A stretch of DNA of 64,000 nucleotides from Methanobacteriota archaeon. Its GTDB lineage: Archaea > Halobacteriota > Methanomicrobia > Methanomicrobiales > Methanomicrobiaceae. Location: the NCBI GenBank assembly GCA_016841665.1, contig JAENYT010000003.1:62001-126000 (forward strand), in the 5' to 3' direction. The translations under genes and the position numbers were made by a program. Numbering within the stretch: the stretch's first letter is position 1; the number at the start of each line of letters is the position of its first letter. Below, in pieces: positions 29,147 to 38,934 of the stretch. The notes beneath the pieces were generated by a model, which saw nothing but the letters and a program-made list of their open reading frames with translations, made no database searches and was not told the DNA's origin.

Positions 29147-29572
29147 CTATCCGCCGCAGTTTGCCGAGGTGAACACCTGCTGCCAGGCCTGCTTGACCGC
29201 ATCGATCTGGGGCTGCAGCTGTGTCCTGGCCTCGCTGACGGTGATATCATTGGGGAGGCCCTGCACGGCATTGTCCAGGTCGGTGTAGGCGGCCTCGAGC
29301 TGGTCGGTGTTCACGTCTCTGCGTGTTTGTGCGGAACTCCTGACGTCGTTCCAGGCGCTGGTGACATTGGCTTCTGCCGCCTTCACATCGCCTATGGTTG
29401 CGGTTTCATTGAGGCTCTCGAGTTCCTGCAGCGACGTCTGGAGGTTGGTCAGATCCGCACAGAGCTGCGCCTCCGCCTCCTGCGGCGACGGCTGGGTACA
29501 CCCCGCGACACAGAGGAGCAGGACTGCGGCACCGAGCACCAGGATCCATTTCATGTAACTGTCCATTCTCAT
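29147..29572 (-). CDS. Predicted lipoprotein, helical
   Basis: Lipobox ILVLGAAVLLLCVAGC; internal start at 29572 preferred over the long ORF. Confidence 0.6.
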   Translation of the reverse strand: MRMDSYMKWILVLGAAVLLLCVAGCTQPSPQEAEAQLCADLTNLQTSLQELESLNETATIGDVKAAEANVTSAWNDVRSSAQTRRDVNTDQLEAAYTDLDNAVQGLPNDITVSEARTQLQPQIDAVKQAWQQVFTSANCGG

Positions 29573-29930
29573 TCCTCCCGCGACCGCAGGGGGATTCCGC
29601 CGGCCGCTGTACTGTGCGTGATCGGGCTCTGGTGAGCAGAAGGTTGTGGCGAATGGCGATATTTTCGACCCCACCGGGGTCTGCATGTTCATGAAGGCGC
29701 TGGACGTGTGCTGGACTGGGTCCCCTGCCCGATCCTTCCGTGGAATATGGCGATACGATATATAAATATAGCTGAATATATTGGAATGAAAGGGATTTTT
29801 GCATTTATCGCTCAGGCATGGAGATTTCATACCGTCCCATTCATCCCATGGGAAGGCGGTCCAACTCCTGATCCGCCGATAGTACCGCTCCTTACAAGGG
29901 AATATGGAAACGAACACCTGATCGTGACGT

Positions 29931-30482
29931 TTACCGGAGTATCGCCGCGAGACCGAGGGCGCCGATCGCCACGCCCAATGTTGCGAGGAAGAAGCCGAGG
30001 GTGATCAGCAGGACGGATTTCATCTTCTCCCACCGGAAGAGCCACGCGATAACCGGGCAGGCATAGAGGCCGAGCCCCGGGATCCAGGAGATAAAAATGA
30101 GTGAATAGATGCCGAATTTCTCCAGTCGTTCGAATTTTTTCATCTTTTCTACGATCCCATCGACCCTTGCTTTGACCCATTCTGACTGGTAGTAGAGGGT
30201 GTCGAGGATCTCGTAGATGGCGAGCACCATCCCGAAGGCATACGAGGTCATCACCGCCAGCACCAGTGACGCAGTGAGACCCGTGGCGAGCCCCACCGTC
30301 ACCGCGGTCGCCTGCAGGATGAGGGTGGAGAACACCAGGCCCAGGATTCTGCCCGAAGGAACACCGGCCAGCGCACCGAGGATCAGGGGGATCACGAGAG
30401 CGAACAACATCACAATGAGGAGCGCTTTCGAAATCTGGCGCAACCATGCGAAAAGACCCTGTATTTCCATGAAAATCTCCAC
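29931..30482 (-). CDS. Small multi-drug export (Sm_multidrug_ex) family membrane protein
   Basis: Multi-TM with LEKFGIYSLIFISWIPGLGLYACPVIAWLFRW...LGFFLATLGVAIGALGL. Confidence 0.7.
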   Translation of the reverse strand: MEIFMEIQGLFAWLRQISKALLIVMLFALVIPLILGALAGVPSGRILGLVFSTLILQATAVTVGLATGLTASLVLAVMTSYAFGMVLAIYEILDTLYYQSEWVKARVDGIVEKMKKFERLEKFGIYSLIFISWIPGLGLYACPVIAWLFRWEKMKSVLLITLGFFLATLGVAIGALGLAAILR

Positions 30483-30616
30483 ACCTGATCGTGAGGTGCG
30501 CTACCGCACGGAAGGGGCGAGCAGGTGATACATTACACAGAACGATGCTATAAAAATATTTTTATAATATATGGTGGTGGGGATACTCACAGCTCAACGC
30601 ACAGGGAGGAGCTGCG

Positions 30617-30823
30617 ATGAACAGAACGATGTGCTTGATTTTAGTGGTGCTCTGCATCGCGGGCCTGGTCCTGATTGCAGGGTGCACACAGGAGACTCCG
30701 CCGGAGACAACTCCGACGCCGACATCGACAGTAGAACTGCCCACCGAAGTCCCCAATGTCTCTCCCACGGAGGCAACGCCGGCAGTTGAGGTGACCGCGG
30801 AACCGACGGTGAACCAGACCTGA
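30617..30823 (+). CDS. Small predicted lipoprotein with Thr/Pro/Glu-rich tail
   Basis: MNRTMCLILVVLCIAGLVLIAGCTQETPPETTPTPTSTVE: lipobox LIAGC. Confidence 0.6.
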   Translation: MNRTMCLILVVLCIAGLVLIAGCTQETPPETTPTPTSTVELPTEVPNVSPTEATPAVEVTAEPTVNQT

Positions 30824-31002
30824 ACCACCAATCTCACCTTTTTTTCAGCCCTCAGCACGTCGGAGGGGAACCCGGGTCCGGAAGCGATGTTCTTTGCGAT
30901 GTACATTGGAGGGAGGTCCCCTGGTTTTTCCCGCTGTGCTGTAGTAATTATGCGATCCGTGTCCGTTCCGGCCAATGAATCCCATGGTCATTTATTTGTC
31001 GC

Positions 31003-31824
31003 TTATCTCTCCAGTTCTTCCTGCCTGTTACGCAATTCCCCCTCGATCTTCTCAAGCCGGCTGAGAATCTCGGCATACATCTTCTCCTGCTGCTCCATCA
31101 ATTTCCTGATTTCCGCGCTATTTGTGCCCTTATCTGGTTTCGTGGATGCGTGTTGGTCCCTGTGCCTCCGGGGGGCGATCAGCTTGTTGGAGAGAAACCC
31201 TGCCAGCGTACCAAAAATGCTCACGCCTGCGGCCATGAGAAAGACGCCCACGATCCGGCCCCGTGGGGTGACGGGGTACTGATCGCCGTAGCCGACGGTG
31301 GTGGTGGTTACGTAGGCCCACCAGAGGGCATCGCCTGCGGTCCTGATGTTTGCATCCGCAGCAGAGCGCTCCGCATGCAGCACCAAAATCGAACATAATT
31401 CGATGAGAGCGATGATGAAGAATATGACGAAATAAAGCGCTCCTGACGCTCGTTCTTCGGAAAAGTCATATTTCAACCGCCTGATGCCGAACTTTCGCAT
31501 CAGCGAGACGATTCTCCCGATGCTGAAAAGGCGGAAGATCTTCATGCCCGGCAACGGGACCGAGGAGAGGAGGTCGGCCCAGCCCCAGTCCCGGCTGACG
31601 TAGTAGGCCTTCGATTCTGCGGTGAACAGACGGTACAGGAAATCCGCGAAGAACACGGCGGAGAGGAAGATATCGATGACCAATGCCACTGCCGTTGCAT
31701 CAGGGTAGAACGTGGGAAAGATGAGAAAGATGATGTTGCACACTGCGAGCAGGGAGGTGAGCAGGATGAAACCCTCATAGCTTGCTCCCTTGAAGCCGAT
31801 GGGAGGCGTTGTGGGCTCGGTCAT
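31003..31824 (-). CDS. Voltage-gated-like potassium channel
   Basis: Multi-TM with pore motif TTTTVGYGDQYPVTPRGR; C-terminal coiled coil; start at MTEPTTPP. Confidence 0.9.
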   Translation of the reverse strand: MTEPTTPPIGFKGASYEGFILLTSLLAVCNIIFLIFPTFYPDATAVALVIDIFLSAVFFADFLYRLFTAESKAYYVSRDWGWADLLSSVPLPGMKIFRLFSIGRIVSLMRKFGIRRLKYDFSEERASGALYFVIFFIIALIELCSILVLHAERSAADANIRTAGDALWWAYVTTTTVGYGDQYPVTPRGRIVGVFLMAAGVSIFGTLAGFLSNKLIAPRRHRDQHASTKPDKGTNSAEIRKLMEQQEKMYAEILSRLEKIEGELRNRQEELER

Positions 31825-31863
31825 CGATATTCCCTCGTGGTGAGGCTCAGAATCCGGCATACT

Positions 31864-33180
31864 TCATCTGCCGCAGCACTTTTTGTATTTCAGCCCGCTC
31901 CCGCAGGGGCAGGTATCATTTCGCCCGATTTTTGCCGTTCTTTTCCCTCCTGCTCTCTCCTCAGCGGCGAGCATCGGCATCACCTCGTCGGCGTAGCGCC
32001 CCTGCCGGAGCAGGTCGGCCATCATCCGCATGGGGCGGTCGATGTGGGAGAAGAACATCCGGTAGCCCTCGCAGAGGTAGTTGAGGCCCGGTTCACCGTC
32101 CGGCGTCGTGGCAAACCGGTTCCTGGGGCAGCCGCCGTGGCAGGCGAACCGCACGGGACACTCCCGGCAGAATCCAGGGAGTGCGTTTTGCTTGTCCTGC
32201 CCGAATTGCCGCTGCTTTGCCGAGCCGACGAGTTCTGCGAGGGGTGTTGCCGTGATGTTACCCAGAAGGAAGCCCGGCTCCACGAAATGGTCGCAAGAGT
32301 AGAGGTCGCCGTTGTGCTCCAGTGCGACAGCGGCGCCGCAGGTGGGTGCAAACGTGCACAGCCCGGGGGGGTGGCCGATCCCTGCCGCGAGGGCAGCATC
32401 GAAGTGCTGCACGAACATCTCCCCCACATCATTCCGCACCCACTCGTCGAAGACGGTGCAGAGGAACCGCCCCCACTGCACCGGCCGGACCGAACGGTCA
32501 GTGGCCGTAGCTTCCTCCTGAACGCCGGCCCCGTTGTGCCGCTCGACGATGGGAATGAACTGGACGAATTTTGCCCCGGCCTCGTCGCGGAAGAATCGGT
32601 AGACGTCGAGGGGGTGGTCGCCGTTTGCGGCGTGCACCGCGCTGAGGATGTTGTACTCCACCCCGTGCTTTTGCAGGAGGCGACGTCCCTCCATCACCCG
32701 ATCAAAGGTCCCCCGCCCCTTCCTGTCCACCCGGTAGGCATCGTGCAGCGCCTTCGGCCCGTCGATGCTGATGCCGACGAGGAAGTTATGCTCCTGGAAG
32801 AATGCGCACCACTCGGCATCCAGGAGGGTGCCGTTGGTCTGGATGGTGTATCCCACCTGCATGCCGGGTTTGCGGTAGTGCTCCGCCAGCTCCACGGAGC
32901 GGCGGTAGAAATCGAGGCCCATCAGGGTGGGCTCCCCCCCCTGCCAGGCGATGGTCACGGCGGGCACCTTTTGGGCTTCGATGTACTGGCGGAGAAACTC
33001 CTCCAGCAGCGAATCGGACATGCGGAAGGTGCCGCCGGGGTAGAGCTCCTGTTTCGAGAGGTAGAAGCAGTAGCGGCAGGCGAGATTGCAGCGCGCACCG
33101 GCGGGCTTGGCGAGCACGTGGAAGGAGGGAGGTGGGGTGTTCACGGGCTCCTTCACCTCGTGTTCCCGGATATTCCGCAT
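31864..33180 (-). CDS. Radical SAM/SPASM anaerobic sulfatase-maturating enzyme, C-terminal SEC-C motif
   Basis: CNLACRYCFYLSK (CxxxCxxC), IAWQGGEPTLMGLDFYR, SPASM cysteines, C-terminal RNDTCPCGSGLKYKKCC. Confidence 0.9.
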   Translation of the reverse strand: MRNIREHEVKEPVNTPPPSFHVLAKPAGARCNLACRYCFYLSKQELYPGGTFRMSDSLLEEFLRQYIEAQKVPAVTIAWQGGEPTLMGLDFYRRSVELAEHYRKPGMQVGYTIQTNGTLLDAEWCAFFQEHNFLVGISIDGPKALHDAYRVDRKGRGTFDRVMEGRRLLQKHGVEYNILSAVHAANGDHPLDVYRFFRDEAGAKFVQFIPIVERHNGAGVQEEATATDRSVRPVQWGRFLCTVFDEWVRNDVGEMFVQHFDAALAAGIGHPPGLCTFAPTCGAAVALEHNGDLYSCDHFVEPGFLLGNITATPLAELVGSAKQRQFGQDKQNALPGFCRECPVRFACHGGCPRNRFATTPDGEPGLNYLCEGYRMFFSHIDRPMRMMADLLRQGRYADEVMPMLAAEERAGGKRTAKIGRNDTCPCGSGLKYKKCCGR

Positions 33181-33181
33181 T

Positions 33182-33724
33182 TTACCGCATCATGAGGCCC
33201 GCCACGATGGCCATGATCCCGCCGAAGATGGCGAGGATGCCGAAGGTCCAGGGCAGGATGATGGCGCCGGAGATGGGGTTGACGAGCAGCAGGATGCCCA
33301 GGATCACGATCAGGATGCCGAGGACTGCCGATCCCCAGCCCCCGCCCTTGAATCCCCAGGCGAGCCTGACCGCACCATAGATGATCGCCCAGATGGCGAT
33401 CATGATGACGAAGAACGACAGCAGAAAGATGGTGCTGTAGATGGGATACGCCAGTATGGCGAGTCCGGCGAGGATGCCCAGCACCCCGCTGAGCATCTTC
33501 CATCCCCAGTTCGATCGGTCGACAAATAGCCCGACCAGGGCGAATATGCCGCCGAACAGCCAGAAGATCCCCAGCACGGTGATGAGCGTGACCGTGGTGA
33601 TCCCCGGGGCAAATATCAGGAAGAGGCCGACGATGAGGGCGATGATCCCCTCCAGCAGGACCAGCCACCAGGGAACGGCCATCGCTTCATACCCCAGTCC
33701 GTATGTGGTTGCAGATGATTCCAT
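33182..33724 (-). CDS. HdeD-like (DUF308) membrane protein
   Basis: Repeated TM hairpins WWLVLLEGIIALIVGLFLIFAPGITTVTLITVLGIFWLFGGIFALVG. Confidence 0.85.
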   Translation of the reverse strand: MESSATTYGLGYEAMAVPWWLVLLEGIIALIVGLFLIFAPGITTVTLITVLGIFWLFGGIFALVGLFVDRSNWGWKMLSGVLGILAGLAILAYPIYSTIFLLSFFVIMIAIWAIIYGAVRLAWGFKGGGWGSAVLGILIVILGILLLVNPISGAIILPWTFGILAIFGGIMAIVAGLMMR

Positions 33725-34215
33725 CGAGTTTCACTCCAGAGTTCCTTTTATTTTCATTCTCGTGTGGTAATCGTGCCCTACCGAACGTCCGAAGGTCGAG
33801 AAAAATGGATTATCTGTGTCTGCATGCCTGGACAAGGCGTATCTTTGTGCGGGTATCCATGAGGGTCATGAGGTATCGCTTCGGTAGAATGAGCCTACTG
33901 TGCGCCTTCGCCATATAAGGATTGCCCCCACGTGGAGAAATCAGTGAAACGCCGCATTTTCCTGTATTTTCATGTATCTAGAGTGTTTTTCAGGTACGAG
34001 CCGCATGGATCCCGTCGCCCGGGTTGCGATGGACTTCGGAGCGAGAGGCGTGTGCATGAAGGTATCCGGCAACAGCGTGCTCACCGCTAGAGGCAACGAT
34101 AATTTGCCCGCAACCGTGTCATACACTCTCATCAGCATTCCTGTGCGGCCGCGGAAAAACTCTACCGGTTTTCAATGACCGGGATAGTGCTGAAGCTCCA
34201 CATTCATTCAGCCTG

Positions 34216-35454
34216 CTATCCGGGCTCGTGCTCCTGCAAGACAAATGTCCGCAGGAGAGACATCGAGAGGTGGGAAGTGACAACGGCAATGCCAATCGGA
34301 GCCATTGCGATTGGACCAATGCCAATCGTGCCGGCCGCTATCAGTATCAGGGAAACCGGTGCGCTCAAGAACGCACCGGGAATCGCCGCCAGCAAACATC
34401 CGACACACAGTGTAATGGGGAGCGCAGGGAAAATGCTGTGTACCAGGAGTCCCGCTGTCCCCCCTATAAAGATGATGGGAAAGACGATACCCCCTAAATA
34501 GCCGCTCGATTCACTGAACGCCACTGCGAACATTTTGGCGATCAGGACGGCAATAAGAAAACCCGCTCCGAGTGTGGCGGAAATCTGAAGTTCGGTGGTA
34601 AGCTGGCTGCTGCCGGAGGTCGCCGTAAGGGGGAGGGCGAATGCGATCAGCCCGACGAATGCACCACCGATCATGCCAGCCACAAGAGGATTGGAGATGC
34701 GCGCGAATACGGCTGAAACCACCTTTCTAATGAGGATTAAGAGCAGCAGCACGAATGCGGACAACACACCGAGCAGTGCTCCTACCAGCAGATGACTGAA
34801 ATTAAACTCATACGCCGGAAGAGCATAGGAACCCAGCATCGTGCTGCCGGTCACGCCAAAAAAAATCGCAAATCCGACGGTTGCTCCGAACAGTGCGGGA
34901 ATGAACGCAACCAGATAGTACCGCTTCGGGGTCGGTCCGAGTTCAGACGCCAGCACTGCCGCAAACAGGGGGGCGCTGAAGGCGGCTCCCATACCACTCG
35001 CCATACCGGTTAGCGCATACTCATGCTTTGCTTCTTTATCCCGTATTCCCAGGCGGGTTACAAACCATGAGCCGATACCCCCACCCAGCATGGTGAGGGC
35101 AAAAAACGGGCCCAGACTTGCGCCGGCAATAAGTGAGACTGCTGATATCGCAACCAGGGGGAGTACATTCCCCGGCTCGACCCACGCCTGGTGAGCGAGT
35201 GTTATTGGATCGGTGACTTTTTTTGGAATCTTCCAGAGTTTGCGTATCACGGCAACCGTAAGCCCCCCAAAGGCTGTCAATGGTATCCACCACCAGTTGC
35301 CGGTCCACCAGTCAGTACCGGAGTCACCGAAGAAAAAGTCTGTTCCCGTACCGGTAATTCCCATGAAGACGAGAGCTGATACGCCAGCAGCCACCCCGAG
35401 TACGAATGCATGCACGAGAAGTCGTTGGTACCACGATTGGTCAACCGGAAGCAT
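34216..35454 (-). CDS. ClC-family chloride channel/transporter
   Basis: GASLGPFFALTMLGGGIGSWF, GMASGMGAAFSAPLFAAVLASELG, SSGYLGGIVFPIIFIGGTAG. Confidence 0.88.
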   Translation of the reverse strand: MLPVDQSWYQRLLVHAFVLGVAAGVSALVFMGITGTGTDFFFGDSGTDWWTGNWWWIPLTAFGGLTVAVIRKLWKIPKKVTDPITLAHQAWVEPGNVLPLVAISAVSLIAGASLGPFFALTMLGGGIGSWFVTRLGIRDKEAKHEYALTGMASGMGAAFSAPLFAAVLASELGPTPKRYYLVAFIPALFGATVGFAIFFGVTGSTMLGSYALPAYEFNFSHLLVGALLGVLSAFVLLLLILIRKVVSAVFARISNPLVAGMIGGAFVGLIAFALPLTATSGSSQLTTELQISATLGAGFLIAVLIAKMFAVAFSESSGYLGGIVFPIIFIGGTAGLLVHSIFPALPITLCVGCLLAAIPGAFLSAPVSLILIAAGTIGIGPIAMAPIGIAVVTSHLSMSLLRTFVLQEHEPG

Positions 35455-35901
35455 ATCTGAATCCTGTCACTCTCTCCATGCCCCAGTATAGTTCCCGAAG
35501 CAGCGGATTGCAGTGGTGCGGAAATGCCCGGCGATGTTCGTGGGAATTGCCAGTATCTAGCCGAAATCGGAATCGACCGGGCTATTCCCGGTGCTCACCG
35601 AAGCTGTCATTTCACTATCTTTTGGGGAGCAACTCTGATGCACATGGGTGTTCGCACATTTACGCACTTTACGCCCATTTTGGACGGTCTGAACCTTGAT
35701 TTCGGGGCATTTTCCAATTTATTTACTAATATAAATATATTATTGCAGGCAGGCGGTACACGAACTCCGCAGCAATGGTTCGGATAGAACTGCGCAATAC
35801 CGGGTTCTCTCAAGGAGGAAAGAGCGGATCCGGGAGAGGAGGCGGTAGCCAAACTTTTTTTACCTCTCTTTCCGTTCATGCTTGCATGAAGGTGAGAGGC
35901 G

Positions 35902-36579
35902 ATGGCTGCCCCCGATGAGAACAGGGAGACCTCCGGCCGGACCCGGCTGACCCATATTCTTCCCACGGACCGGCTGAATGCGTTCGCCGACGGCGTGTTC
36001 GCGATCGTCATCACGCTGCTCGTGCTCGAAATCCCGGTGCCGGAGGTTGCCGACGGCCTGTTCTGGGCACTCGTGGAACAGTGGCCCGACTTCCTCGCCT
36101 ATCTCATCAGTTTTGTGTTCATCGGCGGGTTCTGGATGACACACGCAGCCATCACCCGGCTCACGGCGCAGGAAGACCAGGTCACCTTCCGCCTGACGCT
36201 TATTGCGCTCTTCTTCGTCTCCCTGATCCCCTTCTCCACGAGCCTGATGGCCACGCACCTCACCGGGCCGGGTTCCCGGCTATCGGTATCCATCTACGGG
36301 CTGGACCTGCTCATCGCCTCGATCATGCTGAGCGGGATCATGCGCTACCTTGCCCGGCGCCGTGAGCTGCTCGTGGACGGCCTCGCGGAGGAGGATTTTG
36401 ATGATATGGAACGAAAGCGGCGGTCGGGCATCATCTTCAACGGCATCGGGGTGCTGCTCGCCCTGCTCTTCCCCCCGCTGGCGGTCGCCGTGTACATCGG
36501 GGTGGCGATCTTCTTCTTCGTCCAGCCCCTGCTGTATAAACGGATTATACGGCGTTCTTTGAAAACGCACGGGGAGTGA
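35902..36579 (+). CDS. TMEM175-family (DUF1211) potassium channel-like protein
   Basis: DRLNAFADGVFAIVITLLVLEIPVPE, the TMEM175 FSD-type motif. Confidence 0.9.
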   Translation: MAAPDENRETSGRTRLTHILPTDRLNAFADGVFAIVITLLVLEIPVPEVADGLFWALVEQWPDFLAYLISFVFIGGFWMTHAAITRLTAQEDQVTFRLTLIALFFVSLIPFSTSLMATHLTGPGSRLSVSIYGLDLLIASIMLSGIMRYLARRRELLVDGLAEEDFDDMERKRRSGIIFNGIGVLLALLFPPLAVAVYIGVAIFFFVQPLLYKRIIRRSLKTHGE

Positions 36580-36620
36580 AAATCCCGCTCGCCGGGAAAA
36601 GCGGGAATATCAACCGTGAA

Positions 36621-37952
36621 TTATTTCTCTTCGCCTTCACCGGCCCCGGCATATTCGATTGATGCGTATTCAAGGACTCCGACCACGCGTCCCCGCCGGT
36701 CGGGAAGCTCCGGCACCTCCTCCTTTTCGGGCGCGGTATCTTGGAGAGTCTCTGCATACCGGGTGTAGCGTTTGATCGCGGGATTCGCCGAGATACCGTG
36801 GGCAAACACGCTCAGGATGACCGTTGCCGTGACGGCAAGGGAGATGGTCTGCATTCCCGGGAGCGTTCCCGCTTCCCCGAGAACAGCGAGCAGCAGCACG
36901 ATGGAGGCGAGGCCCCGGGGGCCGAACCATCCCAGAAACAGGACCGTAGCGGTGCCCAGGCGGGAGCCAATCAAGGCGATGGCCACCGGCAGCATGCGGA
37001 CGAAGGTGAGACTCAGCACCGCATAGAGGGCGAGGACGAGGCTGAAGTGCTGGATCAGGACGTAGGAGAGGATGCCGAGGATGAAAAAGATGGCATGGCC
37101 GAGGATCTCGCCTTCGGCCTCGGTGAAATCGACGAGGGATCGGACGACGTTCCGGTATACCGCTCCTGCGAAAAAACCGGCGATAAATGCGGCGATAAAC
37201 CCGGATGCCCCCAGGAGATCGGCGAGAATCCAGGCGATGATGGCGATACCCATCAGGGCAATCCACTCGTAGATCTGCTCCATCCATCCGTGTTCCACCG
37301 CCCTGTTCATTAACCAGCCCCCGGCAAGTCCGACCATCGCCCCCACGATTACGGCCAGCCCGATCTGGACGATTGCGGAGACGATCCAGAACCCGGGGGT
37401 AAGCTGCAGCTCTTCCGTGATAGCGATCGTTACCAGGACGGTGAGCACCGGGATCACCGCCCCATCATTGAGGCCTGCCTCCACGTTGAGCGCCTGGCGT
37501 ATCCGCAGGGGCACCTTCTCGCTGGACACGATGGCCTCGCCGAGCGCCGCATCGGTGGGCGAGAGGAGGCAGGCGAGGATTCCCGCTTCAAGAAGGGTGA
37601 GATCGGAAAAGAGGAGGACGCCCACCACAATGCCGGCCGCAATGGTCAGTGGCAGCCCGATCACGAGCAGACGTGCAGGGAGATCGCCGCTCCCTTTCAG
37701 CGCACGGAGGTTGATGCGGGAGGCATCGGAGAACAGGGTGAGCACCAGTGCGATCTCTGCGATCAGAAGCACGAATTCTCTCTCGGCGGTGAGCGTGACA
37801 AGATCGATGCCCCCCGGCCCGAGCAGCAGGCCCGTGGTGAGAAACACCATCGGTGCGGTGAGGAACGTCCCCTCGATCCGGCGGGAGACGAGGCTAAAGA
37901 GGAAGAGCACCGCCACAAAGGCGGCGAGAAAGATGATGACTTCTTCTGCCAT
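36621..37952 (-). CDS. CPA1-type cation:proton antiporter
   Basis: SPTDAALGEAIVSSEKVPLRIRQALNVEAGLNDGAVIPVLTV; GPRGLASIVLLLAVL. Confidence 0.9.
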   Translation of the reverse strand: MAEEVIIFLAAFVAVLFLFSLVSRRIEGTFLTAPMVFLTTGLLLGPGGIDLVTLTAEREFVLLIAEIALVLTLFSDASRINLRALKGSGDLPARLLVIGLPLTIAAGIVVGVLLFSDLTLLEAGILACLLSPTDAALGEAIVSSEKVPLRIRQALNVEAGLNDGAVIPVLTVLVTIAITEELQLTPGFWIVSAIVQIGLAVIVGAMVGLAGGWLMNRAVEHGWMEQIYEWIALMGIAIIAWILADLLGASGFIAAFIAGFFAGAVYRNVVRSLVDFTEAEGEILGHAIFFILGILSYVLIQHFSLVLALYAVLSLTFVRMLPVAIALIGSRLGTATVLFLGWFGPRGLASIVLLLAVLGEAGTLPGMQTISLAVTATVILSVFAHGISANPAIKRYTRYAETLQDTAPEKEEVPELPDRRGRVVGVLEYASIEYAGAGEGEEK

Positions 37953-38116
37953 ATCGTCACGGTCGTTTGCCTTTTACGGGGAGTATTCAATGCCTGCCCG
38001 GCCCCACACCTCCACTATCAGCTCCTTGCTGCTCTCCTCGCTACGAAACGTGTCTCGTCGAACGACCGGAAGAACACGGTCCCGGACGCCTTCCCGCCGT
38101 GTATAAAGGCCCTCTC

Positions 38117-38596
38117 CTATGCGGGAGTCTTTGCACTGATGCCGAAGGCCTCGGAGATCTCGTCAAGGACCGCCTTTTCCGGATCGCTCACGGCAACACC
38201 ATGCTCTTTTGCCGCTTCGGCCACCTTTTGACCTATCGCCAATGCCCACTTCTTATAGGCCATTGCCTCGTCGGGAGATACCTTGGACAGCGCCGCAGAA
38301 GCGGATTTTGCTGCCTCGATGGTCGTATTCCGATAGCCCGTCTGGTTATGCCTCAGCAGATCCTGTTGCTCTTTAATCAACGCCTTCTCCTCTGATTGCA
38401 TCTCGGCGGATACCAGGCCGACCAGGGCACTCCCGCTTTGGGCTGCCAGCGTAACGGGTTCCTGGATCATGGCTTTCGTCTCGCCCCATGCGCCCAGGAA
38501 CGATGGCGCTGCCGCAATGACCGTCATTGAAATTGCGAATGGCAGACGTACAAGGTTCTTCCATTCTTCATCCGTAAAATTCTCCTTTAGTTCCAT
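38117..38596 (-). CDS. Hypothetical protein
   Basis: 159-aa ORF with normal ATG; no recognised domain. Confidence 0.55.
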   Translation of the reverse strand: MELKENFTDEEWKNLVRLPFAISMTVIAAAPSFLGAWGETKAMIQEPVTLAAQSGSALVGLVSAEMQSEEKALIKEQQDLLRHNQTGYRNTTIEAAKSASAALSKVSPDEAMAYKKWALAIGQKVAEAAKEHGVAVSDPEKAVLDEISEAFGISAKTPA

Positions 38597-38934
38597 GTCC
38601 CACCACCGGGAAGGTCTATATCAGTGCATATTATAAGAGAATTTCTATAAATCACCTCGATATCAAGGGAATGGTACATTGCCAGACGAGGTGGCCGCAC
38701 AGATGCCCGTCCGTCCGGCATCCGCACTCCCCGTCGCCTCCAATGAGACGAGCAGCACCTTGACCGGCCCCCTCCCGATGAAGATGATCAGGAAGAGGTC
38801 AATGAGGGGGAAGATCGATTGCCATTACCGTATACCTCCCCGCATCAACACCCCTGGCGGAGCCGGTTGCCCGCCCATAGAGGCACGGATTCGCTCACCC
38901 GGCTCCTCCTCCCCCGAGGTACAGGGGCGGGATA

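Noticed and set aside
31837-33195. 452-aa plus-strand ORF opposite the radical SAM maturase
   Set aside because: Antisense shadow ORF; the minus strand has CxxxCxxC, SPASM and SEC-C motifs.
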